A stretch of 64,000 nucleotides of DNA from Burkholderia sp. WSM2230 (GTDB lineage Bacteria > Pseudomonadota > Gammaproteobacteria > Burkholderiales > Burkholderiaceae): assembly GCF_000472445.1 (NCBI RefSeq), contig NZ_AXAJ01000001.1:744643-808642 (forward strand), read 5' to 3'. The notes under the pieces are model-generated. The model ran no database searches and was not told the origin of the DNA. It worked only from the letters and a program-made list of their open reading frames with translations. The position numbers were made by a program, and so were the translations under genes. This document shows, piece by piece, positions 9,594-18,488 of the stretch (the stretch's first letter is position 1; every line of letters begins with the position of its first letter).

Positions 9594-10427
9594 ATGAAAA
9601 CCTGGTTTATCACGGGCGCGAGCCGAGGGTTGGGCCTGGAGATCGCTCGAGCAGCACTTGGGAACGGCGATCAGGTTGCGGCCACGGCGCGCAACCCGGC
9701 GCAGGTCGCCGAAGCGCTTGACGGTTACGGCGAGCGACTTTTTCCCGTTCGGCTCGATGTAACGGATATCGCCGCCGTTCAAGCCGCTGTTTCGGAGGCT
9801 GTTGAGCGATTTGGTCGGATCGACGTGCTGGTCAATAACGCGGGCTACGGACAACTAGGCGCGTTCGAGGAGACGTCGGACGAAGCCATCCGCCGTCAGT
9901 TCGCGACGAACGTATTCGGGGTGTTTAGCGTCACTCGGCAGATACTGCCTATCATGCGTGGGCAGCGTTCGGGCCACGTCATTACGATTTCATCCATGGC
10001 CGGCCTGGTCGCCTTCGACGGTTCGTCAATTTACTCGGCAACGAAGTTTGCCCTGGAAGGGTGGTCGGAGTCGTTGCATCTCGAACTTCAGCGCTTCGGG
10101 ATCAAGGCGACGGTGGTCGAGCCGGGTTACTTCCGGACGGATTTTCTCGACCCGCGCTCGGTCAGGCACGGCGATATCGTTATCGACGATTACGAGTCGG
10201 CCGCTGCTCTCAAGAAACAAAGCATATCGGAACGAAATCATCGCCAAGCCGGTGATCCCGCGAAACTCGGCGACGCCATTGTTGCGCTCGCTGCTACTGA
10301 AGTACCGCCCGTGCGTTTTGCCGCGGGAACTGACGCATATGCCGCAGTGAACAAGAAGGCAGATAGCTTGCGAGCAGAAGCGGATCTTTGGCGATTCTTG
10401 TCGGTTTCGACGGACTTCGAAGCATAG
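9594..10427 (+). CDS. Short-chain dehydrogenase/reductase (SDR)
   Basis: This 277-residue classical SDR has the cofactor motif TGASRGLG (about 8-15), NNAG in strand 4, a catalytic serine in ISSMAG and the Y-x3-K pair in IYSATKFALEG. R17 and the later AATARNP segment favour NADP(H). It is longer at the C-terminus than the 250-residue norm, as in 17-beta-HSD-like SDRs. GAGGAG precedes the ATG. It lies between the MHS carrier and the promoter of the KstD-like FAD dehydrogenase, and alcohol/ketone interconversion on the same cyclic substrate is the simplest inference. Confidence 0.85.
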   Translation: MKTWFITGASRGLGLEIARAALGNGDQVAATARNPAQVAEALDGYGERLFPVRLDVTDIAAVQAAVSEAVERFGRIDVLVNNAGYGQLGAFEETSDEAIRRQFATNVFGVFSVTRQILPIMRGQRSGHVITISSMAGLVAFDGSSIYSATKFALEGWSESLHLELQRFGIKATVVEPGYFRTDFLDPRSVRHGDIVIDDYESAAALKKQSISERNHRQAGDPAKLGDAIVALAATEVPPVRFAAGTDAYAAVNKKADSLRAEADLWRFLSVSTDFEA

Positions 10428-10540
10428 ACACACGAAACGCAGCGGCTTGCTGCTCATCGGCGCCAAGGTCATTGCCTTCGCATCCCTCGAGCTTCGCTGC
10501 GTACACAACGATCTTCGCGTTTTCCCTGGCCTTCGTACCA

Positions 10541-10570
10541 TTGCTGATAGGTCAAGCGACACGATATTAT
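10541..10570 (+). promoter_or_regulatory. Promoter with operator upstream of FAD dehydrogenase
   Basis: A -35-like TTGCTG (10541-10546) and a -10-like TATTAT (10565-10570) are 18 bases apart. The spacer carries GTCAAGCGACAC (10551-10562), differing by one base from GTCAAGTGACAC at 6746-6757. Across the 22 bases from this core through the -10, 18 match. It probably drives the FAD dehydrogenase-VOC unit under the same regulator as the porin. Confidence 0.55.
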
Positions 10571-10608
10571 AGGTCGCATGACGGATTAATGAGAATTGGA
10601 GACAGACC

Positions 10609-12357
10609 ATGTCAGTTGAACAATCCTGGGACAGGGAAGTCGGTGTGCTCGTCCTGGGTGCCGGAGCCGGTGGGATGGCGGCAGCGCTTATCGCTTCGAT
10701 TGAAGGCCTTGAGCCCTTGGTCATTGAGAAGACGGAACTGGTGGGCGGCACTGCATCGACGTCTGCGGGTTCGATCTGGATTCCGGGCAATCGACAGAGC
10801 CTCGAGGCCGGATTCAAGGACGATCCACAGGATGCCGAGCGCTATATGCGGGCGCTGACCGGCAGCGACGAGCGCGATCCGATTCGCGACGCGTACCTGG
10901 CCACCGGCCCGCGCGCGGTCGACTATCTGCGTGAGCGGTCGGATGTCCGTTTCGTCCCCTGTGGCAAGCATCCCGACTATCGCGACCTACCGGGCGCCGC
11001 AGTGTATGGCCGTGCGCTGGTTCCGGAAATGTTCGACGGTCGGCAGCTCGGCGAGGCCTTCGAACGTGTGCGGCCGCCCATCAGAGAGTTCCTTCTGCTC
11101 GGCGGGATGATGGTGAGCAAGGCGGACTTGCCGCCCTTGCTCGGTCGCTTCCGCTCGGTCAAAAACTTCGTCTATTCGGGCCGTCTGGTCATGCGGTATC
11201 TGCTTGACCGAACGCGCTACAGCCGCGGTACGCGTCTCGCGATGGGCAATGCACTGGTTGCGCGCCTGTTTCATAGTCTTCGCAAGCGGAATGTTCCGTT
11301 TCTGTTTAATGCTCGCGCGATCAGTCTGATCACTGAGGGCAACACCGTAATGGGGGCGGTCGTCGCATGCAATGGCGCCACGATGCGGATTCGTACGCGA
11401 AAGGGCGTGGTGATTGCCACGGGCGGCTTCGGTCACAGCACCACGTTACGTGAGGAACTGATGCCGACCAACCCGAAAGACTATTCGCTCGCATGTCCGG
11501 CGAACACCGGCGATGGCATCGACCTGGGCCGTAAGTCGGGCGCCGCAATTGCGGTCAAGGAACATGGCCGTGGCGGCTTCTGGACACCGATGTCCGTCGT
11601 TAACCGTGACGATGGAACCAAAGGCCTGTTTCCGCATCTTCTGCTGGATCGCGCGAAGCCGGGCCTGATCGCCGTCAATCACAAGGGACAGCGCTTCGTC
11701 AACGAAGCATGTTCGTACCACGATTTTGTCGAGGCGATGCTGTCCGACGCCGGTCCTGCACGTGGCACGCCGGCCTGGCTTATTTGCGATGCAGTCTTTG
11801 TCGAAAAGTACGGCCTCGGCGCAATCTATCCGGGCACGCGCAATCTGAAGCCGTTCGAACGCAACGGGTACATCCATGTTGGGCAGTCGATCGAAGCGCT
11901 TGCGGCGAAGCTCAATGTAAACGCCGCGGCGTTGGCGAACACGGTTCGCCGCTTCAACGGGTTCGCGCAAGATGGCAAGGACGGCGATTTCGGCAAGGGC
12001 GAGACCGAGCTGAACCGTTTCAACGGCGACCCGGACGTGAAGCCGAATCCATGCCTGGCGGAGATCAAGCACCGGCCGTTCGTCGCGCTCGCGGTGTGGC
12101 CCGGCGATATCGCGACCAGCGCGGGCTTGCGCACCAACGCGGACGCGCAGGTAATCGGCGAAAACGGCGAACCGATGTCTGGGCTTTATGCATGTGGCAA
12201 CGATATGGCCTCGGTCATGCTCGGTACCTATCCTGGCCCGGGCACCACGCTGGGTCCGGCGCTGACATTCGCTTATCGCGCGATGATGCATGCGGCGGGC
12301 AAATCCGACATCGCACGCTTTACGGGTGCCGCCATGAGTGCACAGCAGGTCGGCTGA
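10609..12357 (+). CDS. FAD-dependent 3-ketosteroid-1-dehydrogenase-like protein
   Basis: This 582-residue flavoprotein is of the KstD type: GAGAGG dinucleotide motif (17-22), VIEKTELVGGTAS, the NKG/FVNE region (HKGQRFVNEACSYHDF) and the C-terminal block GTYPGPGTTLGPALTFAY that closes the FAD site in this family. Members put a C=C bond next to a ring ketone (steroids, 4-oxocyclohexanecarboxylates). Length is usual for the family. GGAGACAGACC precedes the ATG. The stop TGA overlaps the start of the next gene (TGATG), so the two are translationally coupled. Flanking SDRs would produce or remove the ketone. Whether the ring is steroid, terpenoid or a simple alicyclic acid cannot be told. Confidence 0.87.
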   Translation: MSVEQSWDREVGVLVLGAGAGGMAAALIASIEGLEPLVIEKTELVGGTASTSAGSIWIPGNRQSLEAGFKDDPQDAERYMRALTGSDERDPIRDAYLATGPRAVDYLRERSDVRFVPCGKHPDYRDLPGAAVYGRALVPEMFDGRQLGEAFERVRPPIREFLLLGGMMVSKADLPPLLGRFRSVKNFVYSGRLVMRYLLDRTRYSRGTRLAMGNALVARLFHSLRKRNVPFLFNARAISLITEGNTVMGAVVACNGATMRIRTRKGVVIATGGFGHSTTLREELMPTNPKDYSLACPANTGDGIDLGRKSGAAIAVKEHGRGGFWTPMSVVNRDDGTKGLFPHLLLDRAKPGLIAVNHKGQRFVNEACSYHDFVEAMLSDAGPARGTPAWLICDAVFVEKYGLGAIYPGTRNLKPFERNGYIHVGQSIEALAAKLNVNAAALANTVRRFNGFAQDGKDGDFGKGETELNRFNGDPDVKPNPCLAEIKHRPFVALAVWPGDIATSAGLRTNADAQVIGENGEPMSGLYACGNDMASVMLGTYPGPGTTLGPALTFAYRAMMHAAGKSDIARFTGAAMSAQQVG

Positions 12358-13352
12358 TGCGAGCTCCGCTCGAACATTTATTCCTCGCTCAAATAAACAA
12401 GGATCAACGCGTGTTCAATCCGATGCCGATGATGTTCCACCCGACCGTGCTTGTCGATAGTCTCGATCAGACGACCGAGTGGTTTGCTCGCGTGTTCAAC
12501 CGACCGCCGGTTCGCTGGGAGGAGAAGTGGAATGTCGAATGGCTCAATCCGACATATCCGCTTAACTACTCGTATTTCTATGTGATCGCGGATGTATGTC
12601 TTGACGCCCTGTGCCCGCCGTTGTTGAAGCTGCCGGGCGGCAAGAAAGCGGTGTATCCGGACGTCCGCCAACTCGTCGATATCGCGTGGTACACGGATGA
12701 TATCAAGGCGGTCTCGATCCAGCTCGAGGAACATGGTTTTCGCACGCGGAATCAAGAGGGGGCCGTCATCCATAACGGCGACGTGCCGCCATCGAACCTC
12801 GTTGCCGATTGCCCGATGATATGGTCCGTTCCCGAAGACACGGGCCTGACCTACGAGTTCTTCGAAATGGGCCGCAGGCATTGGGACTATTACTCGGAGA
12901 AAGGCGATCCGCGCTTGTCGGCGAAGTGGCAGGACGGCCGGGTAGATGCCAACGATCCATTGGGTATCGTGCGCTCAGCCTATCACCATGTCCTGACTCT
13001 CGATCGCGCCCGCGCTATTCGCCTCTATGTCGATGTGCTGGGCGGCAAGATCGTCGATGAAGGGCACGACGAGTCGCTCGATTCAGATTACGTGAGCATC
13101 GCTTACGCGAAGTCCAACCTGCGTTTCGCGACGCCGCGCAACGGCGTCATCCTTGATATTAATGGCGCCGTGGCAAATAGCGATCGCTATGTCGGCATAA
13201 CGTTCGAAGTCGAAGACCTGGCGAAGGTGGCAGCACACCTCACGGCGCAGCGCGTGCCGTTCAAGCGCGCTAAGGAGGCGCTGTTTACTGATGCCGCAGA
13301 AACCCTTGGCATCCGATGGGGATTCTGTTCCGCCAGTTCCTGGACATTCTAA
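12357..13352 (+). CDS. Two-domain VOC (glyoxalase/dioxygenase fold) protein
   Basis: This 331-residue protein of the vicinal-oxygen-chelate superfamily has two tandem modules. The first starts near FHPTVLVDSLDQTTEWFARV and ends near LTYEFFEMGRRHW. The second starts at YHHVLTLDRARAIRLYVDVLGG. The paired-beta-alpha modules with early His and late Glu positions fit a metal enzyme, but the exact metal triad is not certain. The start at 12357 overlaps the previous stop by one base; an internal ATG at 12423 is possible. Co-translation with a KstD-like dehydrogenase suggests it acts on the desaturated product, for example as a ring-opening dioxygenase, hydratase or isomerase. The function is not established. 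Confidence 0.75.
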   Translation: MRAPLEHLFLAQINKDQRVFNPMPMMFHPTVLVDSLDQTTEWFARVFNRPPVRWEEKWNVEWLNPTYPLNYSYFYVIADVCLDALCPPLLKLPGGKKAVYPDVRQLVDIAWYTDDIKAVSIQLEEHGFRTRNQEGAVIHNGDVPPSNLVADCPMIWSVPEDTGLTYEFFEMGRRHWDYYSEKGDPRLSAKWQDGRVDANDPLGIVRSAYHHVLTLDRARAIRLYVDVLGGKIVDEGHDESLDSDYVSIAYAKSNLRFATPRNGVILDINGAVANSDRYVGITFEVEDLAKVAAHLTAQRVPFKRAKEALFTDAAETLGIRWGFCSASSWTF

Positions 13353-13443
13353 AAACAGTCTTGAGTGATTGTGGGTCGTTGAGCCCACCATAATGTGTCG
13401 TATGGCCAGTATCGTTCAATCATATTTGAAAGGATAACTAAAC

Positions 13444-14214
13444 ATGAAGCGTCGTCTTGAAGAGAAAATCGTTCTGAATGTCGGTGGTGCGCGTGGTATC
13501 GGTGCGGCCGAGTCTCGCCTGTTTGCTAGTGAGGGCGCAAGTGTCCTGATTGGTGACATTCTCGACGAGCGTGGCGAAACTCTTGCTAAAGAGATTCGCG
13601 AGCAGGGCGGTGATGCCACCTATATTCACCTGGATGCCCGACGTGAAGAAGACTGGGCGAAGGCCATCGCCCAGCTGGAATCGGTGAAGGGGCGGATCGA
13701 TGTGCTGATCAACAACGTGGGCATCAACGATCGAAACAAGATCATGACCACTAGCCTGGCCGACTGGAACAACACAATCGAGACTAACGCCACCACGATG
13801 TTCCTGGGCATCCGTGCTGTCGTACCACTGATGCGCAAGAACGGCGGTGGCTCGATCATCAATATCGGCTCCACGTCGAGCGTGACCGGTACGCCGTTCG
13901 CAGCGTATAGCTCCAGCAAATGGGCGATGCGCGGTCTGGGCAAGATCGCTGCGCGCGAGTTTGCCGCCGACCGAATTCGGGTCAATACGGTGTGCCCGGG
14001 CTTCATTCTCAATGAGTTCAATGAAACCCAACCGTACGTCGAAGCATTGCGCCAAAGCGTACCGATGGGACGGTCAGGGTCGTCAGAGGAGGTTGCGCAT
14101 CTTTCGCTTTACCTGGCATCGGATGAAGCGGCTTATGTCACCGGTCAAGACATTGTCATTGACGGCGCACTGAGCATGCCGAGCTATGTCCTCAGCCAGT
14201 TCGCCGGTAAATAA
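13444..14214 (+). CDS. Short-chain dehydrogenase/reductase (SDR)
   Basis: This 256-residue SDR has the cofactor region VGGARGIG (about 16-23), where the usual TGG is replaced by VGG. It has an acidic residue after strand 2 (IGDIL), NNVGI in place of NNAG, catalytic Ser in NIGSTSSV, and YSSSK for the Tyr/Lys pair. The C-terminal VTGQDIVIDGAL is typical of FabG-like SDRs. An AAGGA site precedes the ATG. It lies 91 bases after the VOC gene and before a hairpin and a porin. It probably oxidises a ring alcohol in the same pathway. The unusual cofactor loop should still bind NAD but is worth noting. Confidence 0.85.
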   Translation: MKRRLEEKIVLNVGGARGIGAAESRLFASEGASVLIGDILDERGETLAKEIREQGGDATYIHLDARREEDWAKAIAQLESVKGRIDVLINNVGINDRNKIMTTSLADWNNTIETNATTMFLGIRAVVPLMRKNGGGSIINIGSTSSVTGTPFAAYSSSKWAMRGLGKIAAREFAADRIRVNTVCPGFILNEFNETQPYVEALRQSVPMGRSGSSEEVAHLSLYLASDEAAYVTGQDIVIDGALSMPSYVLSQFAGK

Positions 14215-14233
14215 AAATCTCAGAAGAGATACT

Positions 14234-14257
14234 TCTCGGGCCTTTAGAGGCCCGAGA
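14234..14257 (+). terminator. Strong hairpin between SDR and porin
   Basis: TCTCGGGCC (14234-14242) and GGCCCGAGA (14249-14257) are perfect 9-base arms around a 6-base loop, 19 bases after the SDR stop codon. No U-run follows and the next start codon is only 13 bases away. It may act as a processing or attenuation element rather than as a simple terminator. Confidence 0.5.
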
Positions 14258-14270
14258 GTCGAGGATAGGG

Positions 14271-15411
14271 ATGTTGAAAAGAACAATCGTCATCGCAGTG
14301 GTGGCCGGAACTTCCCTTCATGCGTACGCCCAGAGCAGTGTGTCTGTATGGAACCATCGACGACTCATTGCTGTACGTGAACAACGAAGGAAAAGGCAAA
14401 TTCGTGGGTATGGCGGTAGGCCGACGTTCTAGTGATTTTGGTCTCACCGGTACTGAGGACCTCGGCGGCGGGTACAAGACGTACTTCAAGCTCGAGAACG
14501 GCTTTTCGCTGAACTCCGGTGCAGCGAATCAAAATGGTGCGATGTTCGGCCGGCAGGCGGCGCTCGGACTGGTCAGCCCGTATGGAACATTGAGCTTTGG
14601 CACGCAGTACGACGTTGTTGTAGACGCACTCGTTGAACACACGGCCGCGTTCAACTTTGCGGGCTCCACTGGCGCCAATGCGGGCGACGTTGATAACGCG
14701 TGGAGTGACTCTTTCCCCACGAACACTATCAAGTATCGTTCGCCGAGCTTCCATGGCGTGGCTTTTGAATCAATGCTGTCCATGCCGGGCAGCTCACTGG
14801 GGTTCTCACATAACAAGCTTGTCGGCGCCATGGTCGAATACCGGGGCGACCCCTATTACGTCTCTGTCGTTTACCGGATTGCGGACAATCCGCTGACCTC
14901 GTTGTATTACGGTAAGGAAGGTGTCCCGCTGTCGCAGCAAACGTTGACCGTGCCATGGACCAATCCGATCTATGGAGGCTACGTGGCAGCCGCGAGCCAG
15001 CGAGTATTTGGAACGTCGTTCGGCTATAAGTTCGGCGGCAATACGTTCTCCGCAATGTATACCAACACGGTATTCACCGATATTCCGGTCGCCGTGAATT
15101 CCGATCCAGCGGGATTTTCCGCGCGCTTCCAAAACATCGCCGTGACCTACAGCTACCGCTGGACCCCTGCTTTCGCGTTTTCGGCCGGCGCGATTATGAC
15201 GTATGCGCCGCACTCAAAATATGAGGAAGGCATTCTTGCGGCCGATTACGCTTTGTCGAAGCGAACAGACGTGTTTTTGATCGGCGGCTTTATGCACGCC
15301 TCTGGGCGCGATTCAACCGGTCACACGGCTGTAGCAGCTATCACCAACCTGGCGCCGTCCTCGACCTCCAGGCAACTGGCGATTCGTGCCGGAGTTCGAC
15401 ACAACTTTTAA
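14271..15411 (+). pseudogene. Porin gene frameshifted after the signal peptide
   Basis: The ATG at 14271 (preceded by GAGGATAGGG) opens a typical porin signal peptide, MLKRTIVIAVVAGTSLHAYA, followed by QSSVS. The expected continuation LYGTIDDSLLYV lies one frame away, starting at CTG 14344. A single extra base near 14343, or a two-base loss, separates the leader from the barrel. From there the frame is open to 15411 and contains LTGTEDLGGGYKTYF, FGRQAALGLVSPYGTLSFG, YALSKRTDVFL and a final VRHNF. As assembled the protein cannot be exported. Either it is a recent pseudogene or there is a base error. An internal start at 14320 would lack a signal. Confidence 0.75.
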
Positions 15412-15449
15412 CGAGCGCATGGTTTTTTGGAAGTTCAAAGGGGAGTGGA

Positions 15450-16700
15450 ATGAGTACGCGGTATAGCGTCGAAAACGTGAATTTCTCTCGCGTAGGCAGT
15501 CCATGGCGATATGTCGGTGCTGGATTCGTTGCGCTGATGGTCGGTGTCAACGTGATGCCGGTTCTATTCAACGTGTTTGCTGGAGCCTTTAGCGCCGAGT
15601 TCGGCTGGACGCGTGCTGAACTATCGACCGCGCTGGCCATTTTCACCGCCGTGGATGGTCTGAGCATGCTCGCTGTGGGCGCCTTGGTGGATCGATGGGG
15701 TATCAAATCGACGGCCTGGATGGCCGTCGCCTTCGGTGGCGGCCTGATGGCCATGTCTTTTGTTCCCCCGCAGCTGGTGTGGTTGTACGCGCTTTGCGCA
15801 ATAATGGGCCTTGGAGCAGGCGTTGTATCTCCTACGATCTATTCGATCGTTATCAACGCGTGGTTCGAGGGGCGTCGAGGACTTGCATTGGGGATCGTCA
15901 ACGTTGGTTTGGGCCTTTGCGGAACGCTCATGCCGTTTGTATTGTCGTTATTGTCGGAACGTTTTGGCTGGCGCAGTGCCGTTCAGATGGTGGGCGCGCT
16001 CGCCATGATCCTGCCGTTCATCAATGTAGCGTTCTTGCTGCGCATGCCTCAACACTGGGAGCAGGAGCGGAAAGCGGCACTCAGTAGAGGCAAGTTCGCC
16101 GGCGATTCGCTTCTGGACCTTGCAAAAACAAAGCACCTTTGGCTAGTGTCGAGCTCGATTCTGTTTGTTTCTGCGGGGACATATGGTCTGCTTTCTCAAG
16201 TAGTCCCGATCGTGGTCGACAAAGGAATGACCAGAGCGGTAGCGTTGACCGCGCTTTCGACCATTAGCCTAAGTTCGGTCGTGTCTCGTATGATGGTGGG
16301 CGCTTTGCTCGATAGGCTCTTCGCCCCGTTTGTAGCCGCGTTCATTTTTGTCCTCACCGGCGCCGGGGTGCTTTTGATCACCTATATGGACGCTGGCTGG
16401 GAAGTCTACGTCGCGGCTGCGCTCATCGGAGTGGGACTCGGAGCCGAGGCCGATGTCGCTGCCTACGTTTTGAGTCGATATGTGCCAAAGGCCAGTTATG
16501 GGCGGGCGTTTGGCTTGGTCATGTTTCTCTATGCGCAAGGCGGCGGCCTGGGCGTGCTAGTCCTTGGGAGAGCATATGCCATGCTTGGCTCATACACATT
16601 GGCACTCTATTTGATTGTTGGACTGGTCTCCCTGTCCGCAATTTCGATCGTTATCCTGGGGCCGTACAAATACGGCGTCGACAAGAGTGAACGCTGCTAA
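15450..16700 (+). CDS. MFS transporter (OFA/monocarboxylate-like)
   Basis: This 416-residue MFS carrier has about 12 hydrophobic segments. The N-terminal pattern FGWTRAELSTALAIFTAVDG and the motif-A region GALVDRWGIKST are typical of the oxalate/formate antiporter and monocarboxylate-type branch common in Burkholderiales catabolic loci. GGGGAG precedes the ATG. It follows the frameshifted porin by 38 bases and is the last recognisable gene of the plus-strand set that begins at 6871. It is probably a second uptake or efflux system for a pathway acid. Specificity is unknown. Confidence 0.83.
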   Translation: MSTRYSVENVNFSRVGSPWRYVGAGFVALMVGVNVMPVLFNVFAGAFSAEFGWTRAELSTALAIFTAVDGLSMLAVGALVDRWGIKSTAWMAVAFGGGLMAMSFVPPQLVWLYALCAIMGLGAGVVSPTIYSIVINAWFEGRRGLALGIVNVGLGLCGTLMPFVLSLLSERFGWRSAVQMVGALAMILPFINVAFLLRMPQHWEQERKAALSRGKFAGDSLLDLAKTKHLWLVSSSILFVSAGTYGLLSQVVPIVVDKGMTRAVALTALSTISLSSVVSRMMVGALLDRLFAPFVAAFIFVLTGAGVLLITYMDAGWEVYVAAALIGVGLGAEADVAAYVLSRYVPKASYGRAFGLVMFLYAQGGGLGVLVLGRAYAMLGSYTLALYLIVGLVSLSAISIVILGPYKYGVDKSERC

Positions 16701-17214
16701 TGTATCTCGCCAGGCAATCGTAGCCTTTAGCGGTTATACGGTGGTCGAGCTTCCCCTGGGATAAAGCGCGCTGGCTTCCGTTAGCACGCCTTAGCTCCTC
16801 CGCTTCGCGTCCAAGACAGTGCTCCGTTCACGTTCGTCCGCGATTGGAATTCCCAAGATTTCGCGGATGAGGACCGGTATGTGATTTAGAGGCAGTGCGT
16901 CACTGCCAACGGTTGCGTCGGCGGATATGCTGCACCGTTAAGACGCAGAGGTGATTTGATCGTCCCTTTCTGGGCGGGAGCGGGTTTAAGTGTTTCTCGG
17001 CTCCAGCGATGTCAGCCTACTGTTTCCATGGGGCGTTCTTATGGCGCACCACTGTACCCCGGCAGCGTGACGGATCGAGGCGTCTGTGGTGTTCGATTGC
17101 TCTGAAGCCTCCGTGCCGGGCAAGCATGCGCCTGATCTCGTTCCGCAGATGCGACGTGCGCGTAACGGCGTAAGGTCCGCCGCGCACAGGCGGGTTGGAG
17201 TGCGCGCAGTCACG
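16701..17214. other. Intergenic region with no recognised gene
   Basis: This region lies between convergent genes. A short minus-strand stretch ending near 16795 reads HIPVLIREILGIPIAD and looks like the tail of a decayed protein, but it opens behind a stop codon and I cannot assign a family. Nothing else is recognisable. Confidence 0.4.
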
Positions 17215-18150
17215 TTACCGAGCATCGTCTGGCTCGAGGGCCGCACTTCGGCGCAGACAATCGAGCGCGAGCGCGACTGCCTCACGGCTTTCACTGTCAG
17301 GCCGCCAGTACATGGCGACCGCCCCCGAGCTAGCAAGTGGCCTAGGCATTCGCAACACATGCAGTGCATTGAGCCGCGCAAAGCGTCCTGCTGCGCGATG
17401 CGAGGCTACCCCGATCAGGTTTGAATGATTCAACAGCGTCACGTTCAGGATAGATGAATTCGATTCCACACAATGACGTGGCATGGTATGGCCGGCGGTG
17501 GCCAGCGCTGCTTCGAGGGCAGTCCGTACGGGCGTGCCCGCGGGCCACACGATCCACCTGTAGTCGAGCAGATCGTGCCAGTCAACCGAGGAGCGACTAG
17601 CCAGTGGATGCGCCAAGCCGGACACGAAGTTGATCGGGTCGCGGTACAGCGTCTCGTTTTTGAGCTGCGGATCGGGCAGGGTGTCTGCCGCGCGTCCTAC
17701 CACTATATCGAGCTCGCCGTGGATCAGTTGCGGCATTAGCTGATTCATGGTGCTTTCGACCAGTCGTATCTGCGCGCGCGGCATACGTTCGACTAAGGCC
17801 GCGGTCGCCAAAGGCACAGTATCGGCTGCCGAGACCCCAGAAGTGCCGATCGAGACCAGTCCGGTACCGCCTTCGCGCAGTGCCAGCATGTCGTCGCGCG
17901 CGTTGTTCAGATGACCCTCAATGCGCCTCGCGTGCTCGACCAGCGCCAGTCCGTACTCCGTCGGCCTTAGCCCGCGCGCGCGCCGCTCGAACAGCGGTAG
18001 ACCGATATCTTCCTCAAGTTCGCGTAGCCATTTGGACAAGGCCGGCTGCGTGGTGCAGAGTTCTTCTGCGGACTGGCTCAAATTGCCGGTCTGCATGATC
18101 GACATCAGCATCCGTAGATGCCGGAGTCGCAGGCGGTGAGTCCAATCCAT
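17215..18150 (-). CDS. LysR-family transcriptional regulator (GbpR-like)
   Basis: This 311-residue LysR regulator has its winged helix-turn-helix at residues 6-65, including GNLSQSAEELCTTQPALSKW. The effector-binding domain follows (VSIGTSGVSAADTVPL onward). The start RLRLRHLRML is typical of the GbpR/CbbR-like subgroup that senses sugars or aromatic acids. It lies convergent with the MFS gene at 15450-16700, separated by about 500 bases without genes, so its target is uncertain. The upstream region 18151-18488 is long enough for its own promoter and an autoregulatory site. Confidence 0.87.
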   Translation of the reverse strand: MDWTHRLRLRHLRMLMSIMQTGNLSQSAEELCTTQPALSKWLRELEEDIGLPLFERRARGLRPTEYGLALVEHARRIEGHLNNARDDMLALREGGTGLVSIGTSGVSAADTVPLATAALVERMPRAQIRLVESTMNQLMPQLIHGELDIVVGRAADTLPDPQLKNETLYRDPINFVSGLAHPLASRSSVDWHDLLDYRWIVWPAGTPVRTALEAALATAGHTMPRHCVESNSSILNVTLLNHSNLIGVASHRAAGRFARLNALHVLRMPRPLASSGAVAMYWRPDSESREAVALALDCLRRSAALEPDDAR

Positions 18151-18488
18151 GGCGCGTCCTTGACGTTCGGTAAATAGAATAAATAAGAGGACCAGTCTAT
18201 TTTACCTGGCATATCAGGAGCCCATCTTGCTTGTTCCGACTGGCTATAGTGAAGGAAATTTATGGTCCCCCCAGATTTGCAACGCTCGCGTTTAATGACA
18301 AGAGCCAGGGAAGCACCGTGCATCTCCAGAACGCCTCGTATCACTGAAACGGCAGCCATAGGACAGAGGCTGCGGGAGTAACGAAACTGGGACGGCAGCG
18401 AGCGAGTGCTTTTTCGGGGCCTTGGCTGGAAGCCATGGCATTTCCCGGGCAGGCGGCCCGACCAAGGGCTGCATGGCGTCTCTCAGAG
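18151..18488. other. Intergenic region with no recognised gene
   Basis: This 338-base stretch lies between the LysR start and the hybrid kinase stop, both on the minus strand. It probably carries the LysR promoter. No hairpin, repeat or coding remnant was recognised. Confidence 0.4.

Noticed and set aside
10026..10817. 263-codon open frame on the minus strand
   Set aside because: It spans an SDR, a promoter and the start of the KstD-like gene, with no motif. It is contradicted by well-supported plus-strand genes.
11446..12291. 281-codon open frame on the minus strand
   Set aside because: It is a shadow of the KstD-like gene at 10609, with composition typical of antisense frames.
11709..13352. 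547-codon reading of the VOC gene frame
   Set aside because: Everything before 12357 overlaps the KstD-like gene in another frame. VOC similarity and coupling place the start at 12357.
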